A DNA stretch of 64,000 nucleotides, taken from positions 215,657-279,656 of the forward strand of contig NZ_JAROCC010000004.1 in assembly GCF_030433715.1 (NCBI RefSeq), written 5' to 3'. Made by a program: the position numbers and the translations under genes. Each line of letters opens with the position of its first letter. Positions within the stretch are counted from its first letter, which is position 1. Shown here piece by piece: positions 54,100 through 63,940 of this stretch. The DNA comes from Sporosarcina highlanderae. Lineage in GTDB: Bacteria > Bacillota > Bacilli > Bacillales_A > Planococcaceae. Under the pieces are notes generated by a model that did no database searches, was not told where the DNA came from, and saw only the letters and a program-made list of their open reading frames with translations.

Positions 54100-57000
54100 C
54101 TAAATTCTATTTACATTTTGTACAAGCAATTGGGTTTGGCCATTTCGTTTTTCCATTGTTCCGGCAAGTTGTACCATAGCAAGTTCTTGTAAATGAACGT
54201 TGGTTATGGCGTATTGTTTAGGAAATATTGTGCAGGATAGTTCGCCGGTTTCGTCTTGAAGAGTTAGGAAAGCCATTGCTTCACCTTTTTTAGTACGTAT
54301 GCGTTTGATTTCTCGAATTAAGCCTGCGACTTTCAACATACTTTTTTCCTTAGCAAACGAAACGTCAACAAGGTCCACAACTTGTTCACCCAACTGCTTT
54401 TTCATCTCCAATGCCGGATGCTCTGACAAATAGAATCCTAACACTTCGCGTTCGTATTCCAACATTGCGAATCGAGGCATAGTTCCGCCTGGAGTGTATT
54501 TTGGTTTCGCGATGGAGAAAATGATATCATGAAGCAGATCACCCTCTTCTTCTGAGCCGATAAACATTGCATGGTTGCGGGCCGCTTCGATGGAGGCTAA
54601 CAGCACGGATCTGTTTTCTCCAAATTCATCAAGAGCTCCTGCTTTTATTAATGGGACTAGTGCCTTTTCAGTGAAATGAGTTCCTCCGATTGCAGCTGAA
54701 AAATCAAACAAGGACTTCCAACCACCTGCTGTTCGCGCAGACTTTACAATATTATAAAATGATGGCGTCACGCCTTTAATGGCACCAAGTCCAATTCGAA
54801 TCGCGCCATTTTCAACGATATGTGAAAACTTGCTTCTTTGGATTGATGGTGGAAGGATTTTAATCCCTTTTCTTCGTATTTCATGAATGTACTCCATCAT
54901 TTTATCTTGGTTCCCTGTTGTTAAGGACAATAAAGCTGCGTAAAAGTATTCGGGTTCATTCGCCTTAATGAAAGCCAATTGGTAGGAAATTAAAGAGTAT
55001 GCCACGGCATGGCTTTTCGGGAATCCATAGTCCGCAAATTTAACGATTAAATCATAGATTTCACTGGCCGACTTTTCAGGGAAATTATTATTTACTGCAC
55101 TCTTGACGAAATGTTCTCTTTCCTGCCTTAAAATCTCCCTTTTTTTCTTACTAACGGCTCTTCGCAAAAGGTCTGCTTCAGCCATTGAAAATCCTGCAAT
55201 CCGTACGGCTATTTGCATGATTTGCTCCTGATAGACGATGATTCCTTCTGTCTCGCTCAAAATCGGCTCAAGTTGCGGGTGAATATATTGGATTTTTTCA
55301 TTATTATTCTTTCTTCTGCTATAAAGTGGGATGTTTTCCATCGGGCCGGGACGATATAATGCGTTTATTGCATAGATATCACTGAATTCATCGGGTTTTA
55401 TAAGCCTTAGGGCGTCTCTCATTCCGTCAGATTCAAACTGAAATACTCCAGTCATATCCCCTTCTCTGAATAATTCAAAGGTCTTTTGATCATTTAAAGG
55501 AATGTCTTCGTAATTCAACACGACTCCCCGATCATGCTCAAGCATGGATTTGATCCGATCCATCAGTGTCAGATTTCGTAAACCAAGAAAGTCCATTTTC
55601 AATAAGCCAACTTCTTCAACATCTCCCATCGCCCATTGCGTCAAATAGATATCTTCTGAGCCATTTTGAAGAGGAACTGTTTCGACAAGCGGCACTGGCG
55701 AAAGGATGACGCCAGCTGCGTGGGTGGAAGCATTTCTCGGTAACCCTTCCAGAGCTTTAGCTGCTTGGAACCATTTGTTCCGAATAGGGTCCATGGCAAT
55801 CCAATCTTGAAGCGCTTTAGATTGTTTAACGGAGTCTTCTAGTCTTTTGCTATGACCTTCTTGTATTTGTTTTGATAGAAATGCCATTTCCTCGTTTGAA
55901 AAATTAAATACCCTCGCAACATTCCGGGCAACAGATTTGGCTGATAAGGTGCCGAAAGTGATGATTTGTGCAACATTTGATTTACCATACTTTTTTGCAA
56001 CATACTCGATCACTTCAGAGCGACGGTTATCTGCAAAGTCGATATCGATATCGGGCATTGTAATTCTTCCTGGGTTCAGGAATCGTTCAAATATAAGTCC
56101 GTATTTGATCGGATCCACGTCTGTAATACCGAGTGAATAAGCGACAAGTGAACCCGCGGAAGACCCCCTTCCTGGACCTGTAAGGATACCTTGCTCCCTT
56201 GAAAAGCGCATGAAATCCTCGACAATTAGAAAGTAATCGGAAAACCCCATCGTTTCGATGATTTCAAGTTCATAATGCATTCTTTCCAAATAGGTTGCGT
56301 TTGCAGCGCTAAGTCTTCCCCGCAACCCTTCCTCACACTGTTTTTTTAACAATGAAGCTGAGGTAACGCCCTCGGGAACTGGAAATGCGGGCATTTGGGA
56401 ATGACTTGGCGGCAATTCAGCATTGCAGGACAGCATAATCTCTGACATATTTTCAATCCAGTCTTGATGATCTGAAAACCATTGCTGGAACTCTTCCTCT
56501 TCAGGGAGATAAGCATCATAGATTCTGTTTTTTGGTCTGGATGGATCATTCAACTTATAACCGGATTGAATAGCAGTAGCAACTTCAAAAGCGAAGGCAT
56601 CCTCTTTCACCAAATACCTTGACTCATGGAACGCTGTAATCGTTATTCCTGTTGTCTCACTAATCTCCTGAATCTCTTTTTCAGCTGGATGAATGACCCC
56701 CCCTGGCCTTGATACACCCATGTAAACCGTTCGGCATGCATTTCCGATAAGCTCTACGTAGTCAACAGATCGGTAAGTCTCCCACGATTGGTCAGTCAAT
56801 GGGCAAATTAGGACACAGCCTTCACTGTAAGCCTGCAGCCATTTCAGCGGAAGTGTTTCCTGTTCCCTTGTCGCCATCGCACTGCTGATTTTAAGTAGAT
56901 TGCCATATCCCTTATCATCTTTTGCATAGGCAAATAGAAGGACATCTGCTCCTTCCTCAATTTCAAGACGAATTGACAGGCCGATAACTGGATGGATATC

Positions 57001-57168
57001 GTATTTCTTCATTACTTTACAAAATGAACGTACGCCGTACATTTTCGAATTGATGATTCCTACGGATTTAGCCCCTCTCCTTTTCAGAAGGGGGGCTAAC
57101 TGATCGAGTTTAATAATCCCGCGCAATAGATCTGCGCCAGTTACAATTTGTGGATAGACAAGAACCAA
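54100..57168 (-). CDS. dnaE: DNA polymerase III alpha subunit DnaE
   Basis: A 1022-residue C-family polymerase; in Firmicutes it extends RNA primers on the lagging strand before PolC takes over. Catalytic aspartates are in MPDIDIDFADNRR (near residue 375) and SLVAYSLGITD precedes them. Tandem helix-hairpin-helix and an OB-fold (VAGLIREIKRIRTKKGEAMAFLTLQDETGELSCTIFP) follow. The PHP domain is degenerate: it reads VYPQIVTGADLL where B. subtilis has the HxH pair in VHLQVHSGYSLL. The start is TTG 57168, with GGAGGTG upstream. It follows nrnA after 19 bases. Confidence 0.95.
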   Translation of the reverse strand: MVLVYPQIVTGADLLRGIIKLDQLAPLLKRRGAKSVGIINSKMYGVRSFCKVMKKYDIHPVIGLSIRLEIEEGADVLLFAYAKDDKGYGNLLKISSAMATREQETLPLKWLQAYSEGCVLICPLTDQSWETYRSVDYVELIGNACRTVYMGVSRPGGVIHPAEKEIQEISETTGITITAFHESRYLVKEDAFAFEVATAIQSGYKLNDPSRPKNRIYDAYLPEEEEFQQWFSDHQDWIENMSEIMLSCNAELPPSHSQMPAFPVPEGVTSASLLKKQCEEGLRGRLSAANATYLERMHYELEIIETMGFSDYFLIVEDFMRFSREQGILTGPGRGSSAGSLVAYSLGITDVDPIKYGLIFERFLNPGRITMPDIDIDFADNRRSEVIEYVAKKYGKSNVAQIITFGTLSAKSVARNVARVFNFSNEEMAFLSKQIQEGHSKRLEDSVKQSKALQDWIAMDPIRNKWFQAAKALEGLPRNASTHAAGVILSPVPLVETVPLQNGSEDIYLTQWAMGDVEEVGLLKMDFLGLRNLTLMDRIKSMLEHDRGVVLNYEDIPLNDQKTFELFREGDMTGVFQFESDGMRDALRLIKPDEFSDIYAINALYRPGPMENIPLYSRRKNNNEKIQYIHPQLEPILSETEGIIVYQEQIMQIAVRIAGFSMAEADLLRRAVSKKKREILRQEREHFVKSAVNNNFPEKSASEIYDLIVKFADYGFPKSHAVAYSLISYQLAFIKANEPEYFYAALLSLTTGNQDKMMEYIHEIRRKGIKILPPSIQRSKFSHIVENGAIRIGLGAIKGVTPSFYNIVKSARTAGGWKSLFDFSAAIGGTHFTEKALVPLIKAGALDEFGENRSVLLASIEAARNHAMFIGSEEEGDLLHDIIFSIAKPKYTPGGTMPRFAMLEYEREVLGFYLSEHPALEMKKQLGEQVVDLVDVSFAKEKSMLKVAGLIREIKRIRTKKGEAMAFLTLQDETGELSCTIFPKQYAITNVHLQELAMVQLAGTMEKRNGQTQLLVQNVNRI

Positions 57169-57187
57169 TGACAACACCTCCGACCGG

Positions 57188-58129
57188 TTAATGTGCCGCG
57201 CATAATTCTTTCAATTTTGCAATGATCTCGTCTGCTTCTTCCCATGTGTGAACGGAGGCACCTGATGCCAACGGATGTCCTCCGCCATTATACTCAGCGG
57301 CTAATTTATTGATGATTGGACCCTTCGAGCGTAGACGAACTCGTATCTGGTCATCTTCTTCAACAAAAATAACCCATGCACATATTCCTTTTACATCGCC
57401 AAGAGCACCGACAAGTTGAGAAGTTTCGCTAACAGATACGTTATATTCAGTTAAAATCGACTGATTGATTTTAATGAAAGCTGATCCATTTTCATCAATC
57501 GTGAAATTTTGATACATATATCCTTTTAAATGTAGTAGCCTGCGATCCTCTTCATACATTTCAGCAAAAAGGCGAGTTCGATCGAAATTGTACTTAATTA
57601 GACTGCTTGCAATTTCAAACGTCCTTACTGTTGCACTGGGAAAGAGGAAGCGACCGGTATCCCCGACAATTCCAGCGTAGAGCAGACGTGCGCATTCATC
57701 CGACATCTTCCATCCATAGTGTTCCCTGCCTTCCTCGAATAGAAGATAAATCATTTCTGAAGTGGAGCTGGATTCTGTATCAATCCATCTTAAATCCCCA
57801 TACGGGTCGACGTTTGGATGGTGATCGATTTTCAATATGAACGAACCATTCAAGTAATTTTCCGCATCAATCCGCTCGGTATTTCCGGTATCCGTAATGA
57901 TTACAAGAGCATTATCATAATCAGAAGAGCTTACTTCATCTTGATTAGCCAAATAGGATAGCATCTCATCATGGGTTCCCGATGCATAGACTTGTTTGTC
58001 GGGATAGTTAGTTTTTATCAATTCCTTCAATCCTACTTGAGATCCGTATGCATCTGGATCTGGTCTGACATGCCGATGGATTATAATTTTGTCATACTTT
58101 TCAATTGTGTCGATGATTTGTCTTTTCAA
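57188..58129 (-). CDS. nrnA: bifunctional oligoribonuclease / PAP phosphatase NrnA
   Basis: Degrades nanoRNA and 3'-phosphoadenosine 5'-phosphate. The 313-residue DHH-DHHA1 protein matches B. subtilis NrnA (YtqI) in length. Motifs HRHVRPDPDAYGS (residues 19-31), ITDTGNTER (about 77-85), KIDHHPNVDPYGD (DHH, about 98-110) and the C-terminal DHHA1 block GGGHPLASGASV are present. The start is TTG 58129 with GGAGG nine bases upstream. Operon nrnA-dnaE. Confidence 0.95.
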   Translation of the reverse strand: MKRQIIDTIEKYDKIIIHRHVRPDPDAYGSQVGLKELIKTNYPDKQVYASGTHDEMLSYLANQDEVSSSDYDNALVIITDTGNTERIDAENYLNGSFILKIDHHPNVDPYGDLRWIDTESSSTSEMIYLLFEEGREHYGWKMSDECARLLYAGIVGDTGRFLFPSATVRTFEIASSLIKYNFDRTRLFAEMYEEDRRLLHLKGYMYQNFTIDENGSAFIKINQSILTEYNVSVSETSQLVGALGDVKGICAWVIFVEEDDQIRVRLRSKGPIINKLAAEYNGGGHPLASGASVHTWEEADEIIAKLKELCAAH

Positions 58130-58220
58130 TTTCTGTTTCCTCCGCGTTTTAATGATTTTTAGTCGCAATCTTAAAAATAAGCCGCTACAATGGAAGAAGT
58201 TCTTTGATGGAGGCCTTTAT

Positions 58221-58541
58221 ATGAAAACTATAAATTTCTTTTTAGTCTTTTTTATTGTAGCATCTGGTGTTTTTTATTTTTATTTTAAAACTCGTCAATT
58301 CAGGACAAGTTATGTATTTCCAATTCGAAAAAAAATGTTTGCGAGCAAAGCTGGATCCTTCTTGGGCGGACTCCTTCTTTTCTTTGGAATCAATCAGCTT
58401 ATTCTATTTCAAGGAACTACTACCTATTTAGTTTCTGGCTTATTCATCGTATTTGGTGCATATATCATCTTTTTCAATACGAAAGCAACAAAGCATTATA
58501 AACAATTTGTCGATGAAGAGACAAGATTGAACGAAAACTGA
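58221..58541 (+). CDS. ytpI: YtpI-like membrane protein
   Basis: A 106-residue protein with three helices (about 3-22, 41-62 and 67-84) and a soluble tail (FNTKATKHYKQFVDEETRLNEN). Position between nrnA and ytoI and helix layout match B. subtilis ytpI; function is unknown. ATG at 58221 after GGAGG; the longer frame from 58089 runs through nrnA's start. Divergent from nrnA. Confidence 0.8.
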   Translation: MKTINFFLVFFIVASGVFYFYFKTRQFRTSYVFPIRKKMFASKAGSFLGGLLLFFGINQLILFQGTTTYLVSGLFIVFGAYIIFFNTKATKHYKQFVDEETRLNEN

Positions 58542-58566
58542 TGCCTCAGCATCAGTTTTTTTGTTT
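58539..58566. terminator. bidirectional terminator of ytpI and ytoI
   Basis: CTGATGC / GCATCAG with a four-base loop, T7 on the plus side and TTTTC on the other. Confidence 0.82.
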
Positions 58567-58614
58567 TCCGTCTAGCTTTAGGTGGCAGCTAACCGTCTCC
58601 TGGAACATTTGTCA

Positions 58615-59922
58615 TTATCGTTCGAACAACTGGTACATAACCATCGCTTTGGCGATTAATTCCGATTCCGAGAAAAGGTCGAAATCCACTTTAACGAATC
58701 TACGGCTCATATGAAGGATACGTGGCTCCACAGTGACTACGCTGCCAAGTTGGACGTGCTTAATGAAATAGATCGTCATGTTTTCAGGTACACTTTCACC
58801 GCGCTTACGCATTTTAATCGCCCGATTGCCGACATCTGTCAACAGTGTCGTCAACGCCCCGTATGATAAGGATCCGAATTGATTTGTCATTTGTGGAACG
58901 ACAGTGAATTCAACATTTTGAGGGTGATCAGGTACAGCCTTCATTTGGCCCTTGACGATGTCATCTATTTTCTCACCTTGTTGTGGTTGCCTTTGTGTCA
59001 TTTGAAATGCCTTCAATACATCCTGTCTACTAATGATACCTTCCAATATTCCACTATCACTAACAACCGGCATTAAGTCGATACCTTCCCAAATCATGCT
59101 ATGTCCCGCCGAAGCGACACTTGTTTTACCACTTACCGTTATCGGATGTTGAGTCATCACTTTTTCAATGAGATCTGATTCATGCTTTCCTACAGCATCC
59201 CGCGAAGTAACGATTCCAATCAATTTACCGTTTTTTTCAATAACGGGATACCCGGAATGAGCCGTTTTTTGATTCACTTCATTAAAATGACCTACATTGT
59301 CCTTTGGGAAGAAAGTGATTGTCTCTTCAAGTGGAGTCACAATATCCTCAACAAGTAAAATTTCCTTTTCTATCAATTGATCATAAATAGCCCGGTTCAA
59401 CATTGTTGCAACGGTGAATGTATCGTAGCTGGATGAGATGATAGGCAAATTCAATTCATTTGCAAGCTTTTTTGCTTCATCAGCAACATCAAACCCCCCG
59501 GTGACGAGCACCGCCGCTCCTGCGCTTAATGCAAGCTCATGAGCCCTTGGTCTGTTTCCGACAATCAGCAAGCTTCCTGCATCTATGTATCGTCTCATAT
59601 CCTCAAGTTGCATGGCTCCAATAACAAATTTAGTTAATGTTTTATGAAGCCCATCGCGTCCTCCAAGAACTACCCCATCAACAATATTGACAACCTCTGC
59701 AAAAGTGAGCCGTTCGATATTCTCCTTCTTTTTCTTTTCGATACGGATTGTTCCCACTCGCTCAATTGTATTGACGAGCTTCTGATTTTCAGCTTCTTTT
59801 ATAGCCCGATATGCCGTGCCCTCACTAACTGACAAAGCTTTTGCAACTTGCCGGACAGAAATTTTTTCGCCGACCGCTAACCCTTCGATATAGCGTAAGA
59901 TCAATTCATGTTTAGTCGACAT
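58615..59922 (-). CDS. ytoI: YtoI-like regulatory protein (HTH, DRTGG, CBS, hotdog)
   Basis: A 435-residue protein with an unusual domain order: an N-terminal helix-turn-helix (MSTKHELILRYIEGL, ISVRQVAKALSVSEGTAYRAIKEAE), a DRTGG-like domain (about 70-185), two CBS repeats (about 195-305: IVTPLEETITFFPKDNVGHF, and ILEGIISRQDVLKAF) and a C-terminal thioesterase-like hotdog (about 315-435). This is the arrangement of B. subtilis YtoI. CBS and DRTGG domains suggest a nucleotide-sensing regulator; the ligand and targets are unknown. Confidence 0.88.
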   Translation of the reverse strand: MSTKHELILRYIEGLAVGEKISVRQVAKALSVSEGTAYRAIKEAENQKLVNTIERVGTIRIEKKKKENIERLTFAEVVNIVDGVVLGGRDGLHKTLTKFVIGAMQLEDMRRYIDAGSLLIVGNRPRAHELALSAGAAVLVTGGFDVADEAKKLANELNLPIISSSYDTFTVATMLNRAIYDQLIEKEILLVEDIVTPLEETITFFPKDNVGHFNEVNQKTAHSGYPVIEKNGKLIGIVTSRDAVGKHESDLIEKVMTQHPITVSGKTSVASAGHSMIWEGIDLMPVVSDSGILEGIISRQDVLKAFQMTQRQPQQGEKIDDIVKGQMKAVPDHPQNVEFTVVPQMTNQFGSLSYGALTTLLTDVGNRAIKMRKRGESVPENMTIYFIKHVQLGSVVTVEPRILHMSRRFVKVDFDLFSESELIAKAMVMYQLFER

Positions 59923-60014
59923 CTTTTCACCTTTTTCTCTTTTTACCTATCCTTATTTTAACATAAATCAAAAAGAATAGCGTTTTCAGAGGCATGACCG
60001 AAATTTGAATAGAG

Positions 60015-60056
60015 TAAAAAACCGATTCGGAACAAGTACTCACTGTCCGAATCGGC
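60015..60056 (-). terminator. terminator of ytkL
   Basis: On the minus strand CCGATTCGG / CCGAATCGG with a 16-base loop, then TTTTTT. Confidence 0.8.
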
Positions 60057-60097
60057 TAGTATTCTACGTATAGACTTCGGGCGCCCTACGTTTTTGT

Positions 60098-60778
60098 TTA
60101 TAATTCGATTGATTCTCCGGCTTTCATAATGTTCACTTTATGAGAAGTTACAAGATCCTTAAAGTTATGCGGATTTTGCCTGATTGGCGGGAAGGTATCG
60201 TAATGGACCGGTACAACAAGTTTTGGGTTTAACATTTCTACTGCAATCGCTGCGTCTTCCGGACCCATTGTGAAATTATCCCCAATCGGAAGGAAAGCCA
60301 CGTCAATTGCATGACGTTTTCCTATTAACTCCATATCCCCGAAAAGGGATGTATCTCCGGCATGGTAAATCGTTTTACCTTCCGCGGTGAATAAGATCCC
60401 TGCTGGCATACCCGTATAGATGATTTCGTTTTCGTCTGTAGTGTAGGAAGAACTATGGAATGCTTGAGTGAATTTCACTGTTCCGAAATCGAACTCATTC
60501 TTGCCGCCAATATTCATGCCATGAACATTTAGCCCTTGCCAACCAAGGTATACCGCAAGTTCATTAGGCGCTACAATTAGCGGATTGGATTCTTTCGCGA
60601 TGTCGATCGTGTCACCAACGTGGTCATTATGTCCATGCGTTAGCAATATGACATCAGGTGTCTGATCCGATGCCTTCAAGTCGGTCAATTCATTTCCAGT
60701 GATGAATGGGTCGATTAATATCGTCTTCCCATTAGTTTCAATTTTAACTACGGAATGTCCATGATAAGAAATTTTCAT
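60098..60778 (-). CDS. ytkL: metallo-beta-lactamase-fold hydrolase, UPF0173 (YtkL)
   Basis: A 226-residue member of UPF0173. Metal ligands are in [12 protein letters not shown] (HxHxDH, about 50-62), [11 protein letters not shown] (about 140) and VPVHYDTFP (about 190). Family members are 225-230 residues and have no established natural substrate. The start is ATG 60778 with GGAGGGG upstream; the frame to 60796 includes that site. Position matches B. subtilis ytkL. Confidence 0.92.
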   Translation of the reverse strand: MKISYHGHSVVKIETNGKTILIDPFITGNELTDLKASDQTPDVILLTHGHNDHVGDTIDIAKESNPLIVAPNELAVYLGWQGLNVHGMNIGGKNEFDFGTVKFTQAFHSSSYTTDENEIIYTGMPAGILFTAEGKTIYHAGDTSLFGDMELIGKRHAIDVAFLPIGDNFTMGPEDAAIAVEMLNPKLVVPVHYDTFPPIRQNPHNFKDLVTSHKVNIMKAGESIEL

Positions 60779-60882
60779 TTTTAAAATCCCCTCCATATGC
60801 GTTTATTTTATACATCTTTCGATTTTTAAACAAATAAACCTCTTTTTTGGTATGATAAAATTACTTACAGAGGAGGGTCAAA

Positions 60883-61980
60883 ATGAAAAAGATTGATGAC
60901 ATTCAACAATTCTTGTTAGATGAAAATTTAGATGCAGCGTTCATTACAACTCCAGATAACGTTTTCTATGTTTCCGGATTCAAAAGTGAACCACATGAAA
61001 GAGTATTAGGCGTCATGGTATTCAAAGAAGCCGAACCATTTGTAATTTGTCCACTGATGGAAGTTCCTGATTTGAAGGCAAGCGGTTGGACATTCGAAGC
61101 CGTCGGACACCAAGATACGGAAGACGCTTGGGAAGTGCTTGCTACAGCCGCATTCAAAAGGAATGTTCCTCTACAAAAAATCGCTGTTGAAAAATCTCAT
61201 TTAACAGTTGAGCGAATGGAACGTATGGTTGAGCTTTTTGAAGATGCAACATTTTCACGTCTCGATGAAAAACTAAATTCACTAAGAAACATTAAAAGTG
61301 AGGACGAGCTTGTAAAGCTGCGAAAAGCTGCGGAATTGGCTGATTATGCTATTGAGGTTGGTTGTAAGGAAATTGCTGAAGGTAAGACTGAACTGGAAAT
61401 CCTTATGGCAATCGAGTTTGAGATGAAGCGAAAAGGCGCGGAAAAGATGTCATTCGATACGATGGTTCTATCAGGCCCGAAAACAGCCTCACCACATGGC
61501 AAGCCAGGTGATCGTAAAATCCAGAAAGGTGATTTCATTCTTTTCGACCTTGGTGTTGTTTATGAAGGCTATTGCTCCGATATTACAAGAACAGTCGCAT
61601 TCGGAGAGCCTTCCGAAAAACAGCGTGAGATTTATGAAACAGTTAGAAAAGCTGAGCAGGCTGCAATCGATTTAGTCCGTCCGGGCGTGAAAGCACGTGA
61701 CTTGGACAAAGCCGCAAGAGATGTAATTACGGATGCAGGATATGGCGAGTACTTCACCCATCGTCTTGGGCATGGTCTTGGTATTTCTGTTCATGAATTC
61801 CCATCTATTACGGGGACAAATGATCTTGAACTTCAAGAGGGCATGGTCTTTACAATTGAACCCGGAATTTATAACCCGGAAATTACAGGTGTCCGAATCG
61901 AAGATGACGTTGTCGTTACAGCTGACGGCGTTGAAGTATTAACGAAGTTCCCGAAAGAATTGAAAATCATCCAAGGATAA
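60883..61980 (+). CDS. Xaa-Pro dipeptidase / aminopeptidase P family
   Basis: A 365-residue M24B peptidase cleaving the bond before proline. The N-terminal creatinase-like domain (about 1-130) is followed by a pita-bread domain with all five dinuclear metal ligands: FDLGVVYEGYCSDITR (two Asp), HRLGHGLGISVHEFP (His), FTIEPGIYNPE (Glu) and VRIEDDVVVT (Glu). AGAGGAGG precedes the ATG. Whether it prefers dipeptides (PepQ) or longer peptides cannot be told. A bidirectional terminator separates it from ald. Confidence 0.92.
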   Translation: MKKIDDIQQFLLDENLDAAFITTPDNVFYVSGFKSEPHERVLGVMVFKEAEPFVICPLMEVPDLKASGWTFEAVGHQDTEDAWEVLATAAFKRNVPLQKIAVEKSHLTVERMERMVELFEDATFSRLDEKLNSLRNIKSEDELVKLRKAAELADYAIEVGCKEIAEGKTELEILMAIEFEMKRKGAEKMSFDTMVLSGPKTASPHGKPGDRKIQKGDFILFDLGVVYEGYCSDITRTVAFGEPSEKQREIYETVRKAEQAAIDLVRPGVKARDLDKAARDVITDAGYGEYFTHRLGHGLGISVHEFPSITGTNDLELQEGMVFTIEPGIYNPEITGVRIEDDVVVTADGVEVLTKFPKELKIIQG

Positions 61981-62016
61981 AAAAATGCTGTCCGGAATTT
62001 CCGGACAGCATTTTGT
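61980..62016. terminator. bidirectional terminator of the peptidase and ald
   Basis: AAAATGCTGTCCGGAA / TTCCGGACAGCATTTT, a near-perfect 16-bp stem. Confidence 0.9.
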
Positions 62017-62018
62017 CA

Positions 62019-63131
62019 TTACCCTAATAATTTTTCAGCTGGTACATATTCAAGGCCTTGTGCTTCTGCTACTGCCTTGTAAGTTACTTGACCTTCCAAT
62101 GTATTGATTCCCTTTTGCAATGCAGGGTTGTCCAAGCACGCTTGTTTATATCCCTTATTTGCAATTTGCAACGCATATGGAACCGTAACGTTTGTCAATG
62201 CCATCGTTGAAGTCCGTGGAACTGCACCTGGCATATTCGCTACAGCATAATGGACGATACCATGCTTTTCATACGTTGGATTGTCGTGAGTCGTCACTCG
62301 ATCTGATGTTTCAAAGATTCCGCCTTGGTCGATAGCAATATCGACAAGAACTGATCCCGGCTTCATCGATTTAACCATTTCTTCAGAAACCAATTTCGGT
62401 GCCTTCGCACCCGGAACTAATACACATCCGATAACAAGGTCAGACTCCTTTACCGATTCGGCGATATTGAAAGGATTAGAAACAAGTGTCTGAATGTCGT
62501 TTCCAAACATTTCATCCAATTGACGAAGTCGTTCAACTGATAAATCCAAGACAGTTACTTGAGCTCCCATACCAACTGCAATTTTCGCCGCATTTGTACC
62601 TGCTTGTCCCCCACCGATTACAGTTACTTTACCGCGTGATACACCAGGAACGCCTGAAAGAAGGATTCCTTTACCACCTTGAATTTTCTCGAGATATTGC
62701 GCACCGATTTGAGTAGCCATTCTTCCCGCCACTTCGCTCATTGGAGCTAATAACGGCAAAGAATTACCAACTTGTACGGTTTCGTAAGCGATTCCAATTA
62801 CTTTGTTATCAAGCAATGCTTTAGTCAATTCCAATTCAGGAGCAAGGTGAAGATATGTGAAAAGAATTAACCCTTCACGGAAATAACCATATTCCGATGC
62901 AAGCGGTTCCTTTACTTTCATGACCATATCCGCTTCCCAAGCTTCACCCGCAGTTGCAACAATTTTCGCGCCCGCTTCGACATAATCTTCATCCGTAAAG
63001 CTCGATCCAAGACCTGCACCTGTTTCAATCAACACCTCATGTCCTGCAGATTTTAAGTTAAAAGCCCCTGCAGGCGTCATTGCAACCCGATTTTCATTAT
63101 TCTTGATTTCTTTCGGAACACCTATGCGCAT
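62019..63131 (-). CDS. ald: alanine dehydrogenase
   Basis: Interconverts alanine and pyruvate with NAD. The 370-residue protein starts [22 protein letters not shown], with the pyruvate-binding Lys in VMKVKEP (about 75) and the catalytic His in FTYLHLAPE (about 96). The NAD fold is [34 protein letters not shown] (about 163-195). The start is ATG 63131, with GGGGGA upstream; the frame to 63200 has a leader-like extension without site. In Bacilli ald often supports growth on alanine and spore germination. Confidence 0.96.
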   Translation of the reverse strand: MRIGVPKEIKNNENRVAMTPAGAFNLKSAGHEVLIETGAGLGSSFTDEDYVEAGAKIVATAGEAWEADMVMKVKEPLASEYGYFREGLILFTYLHLAPELELTKALLDNKVIGIAYETVQVGNSLPLLAPMSEVAGRMATQIGAQYLEKIQGGKGILLSGVPGVSRGKVTVIGGGQAGTNAAKIAVGMGAQVTVLDLSVERLRQLDEMFGNDIQTLVSNPFNIAESVKESDLVIGCVLVPGAKAPKLVSEEMVKSMKPGSVLVDIAIDQGGIFETSDRVTTHDNPTYEKHGIVHYAVANMPGAVPRTSTMALTNVTVPYALQIANKGYKQACLDNPALQKGINTLEGQVTYKAVAEAQGLEYVPAEKLLG

Positions 63132-63394
63132 TTCTAATCCCCCTAAATTTAGATAATAAGTTGGTCCATTCGACACAAAAACGAAATGACCAATGTACAA
63201 TTAATTCTATCAGATATTTTAATACATTGCTCAATTTTCTATTATAGTTAGAACCTTCAGTTTACCCGATCAGTAATCCCTTTTTTATTGCTGTGATATT
63301 TTTGTCGAATTTATCAGGATAAAAAAAGGGTAATTGTGATTTTTGTAGAATATAATAAGTATGTAAGAAAAATCTACAGGATGGAGTGAAGGAC

Positions 63395-63841
63395 ATGGTA
63401 CTAAAATATGACCAAATTATTGTGGCTGTTGATGGATCCAAGGAATCTAAATGGGCTTTCAAAAAAGCAGTGGGCATAGCTCAGCGAAACAATGCTACCT
63501 TGAATTTGGTGAATATCATCGACACACGTTCTTATGCAGCTGTAGAGGCATATGATCGGTCCATCGCTGAACGTGCTCAGAAATTCGCCGAGGAATTGCT
63601 TACTGAATATAAGCAAGAAGCCGAAGTTGCCGGCTTGCAAAAAGTGAACATCATCGTAGAATACGGCTCCCCTAAAACAATGATTTCCCGTGAAATTTCG
63701 AAAAAAATCGAGGCAGACCTTATTATTTGCGGAGCAACCGGCCTGAATAAAGTAGAACGCTTCTTAATCGGCAGCGTGTCAGAAAGCATTGTTCGCTCAT
63801 CATCATGCGACGTCCTTGTTGTACGAACGCCGGAGGAATAA
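63395..63841 (+). CDS. universal stress protein (UspA family)
   Basis: A 148-residue single-domain UspA protein: N-terminal YDQIIVAVDGSKESKWAFKKAVGIA and the ATP-binding signature GATGLNKVERFLIGSVSESIVRSSSCDVLVVR (G-x2-G-x9-GS), so ATP-binding type. ATG at 63395 with GGAG eight bases upstream; GTG 63386 overlaps that site. Divergent from ald. Confidence 0.92.
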   Translation: MVLKYDQIIVAVDGSKESKWAFKKAVGIAQRNNATLNLVNIIDTRSYAAVEAYDRSIAERAQKFAEELLTEYKQEAEVAGLQKVNIIVEYGSPKTMISREISKKIEADLIICGATGLNKVERFLIGSVSESIVRSSSCDVLVVRTPEE

Positions 63842-63849
63842 TATATATT

Positions 63850-63898
63850 AGGGGCTGTCCAGAAAGTCAGTGAAACTGACCTTTCGTGACAGCCTATT
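63850..63898 (+). terminator. hairpin after the universal stress gene
   Basis: GGGCTGTC plus AAAGTCAG pair with CTGACCTTT plus GACAGCC with internal mismatches; the following T content is weak (TATTAAATT). It probably acts as terminator. Confidence 0.5.
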
Positions 63899-63909
63899 AA
63901 ATTACCCGT

Positions 63910-63940
63910 GTTGATTTGCGCTTCAGGCGGACGCTTTCTT
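63910..63940. repeat. partial dispersed repeat, copy D
   Basis: GTTGATTTGCGCTTCAGGCG and the following GACGCTTTC match the left end of copies A and B; the element then stops. The rest to 64000 shows no gene. Confidence 0.6.
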
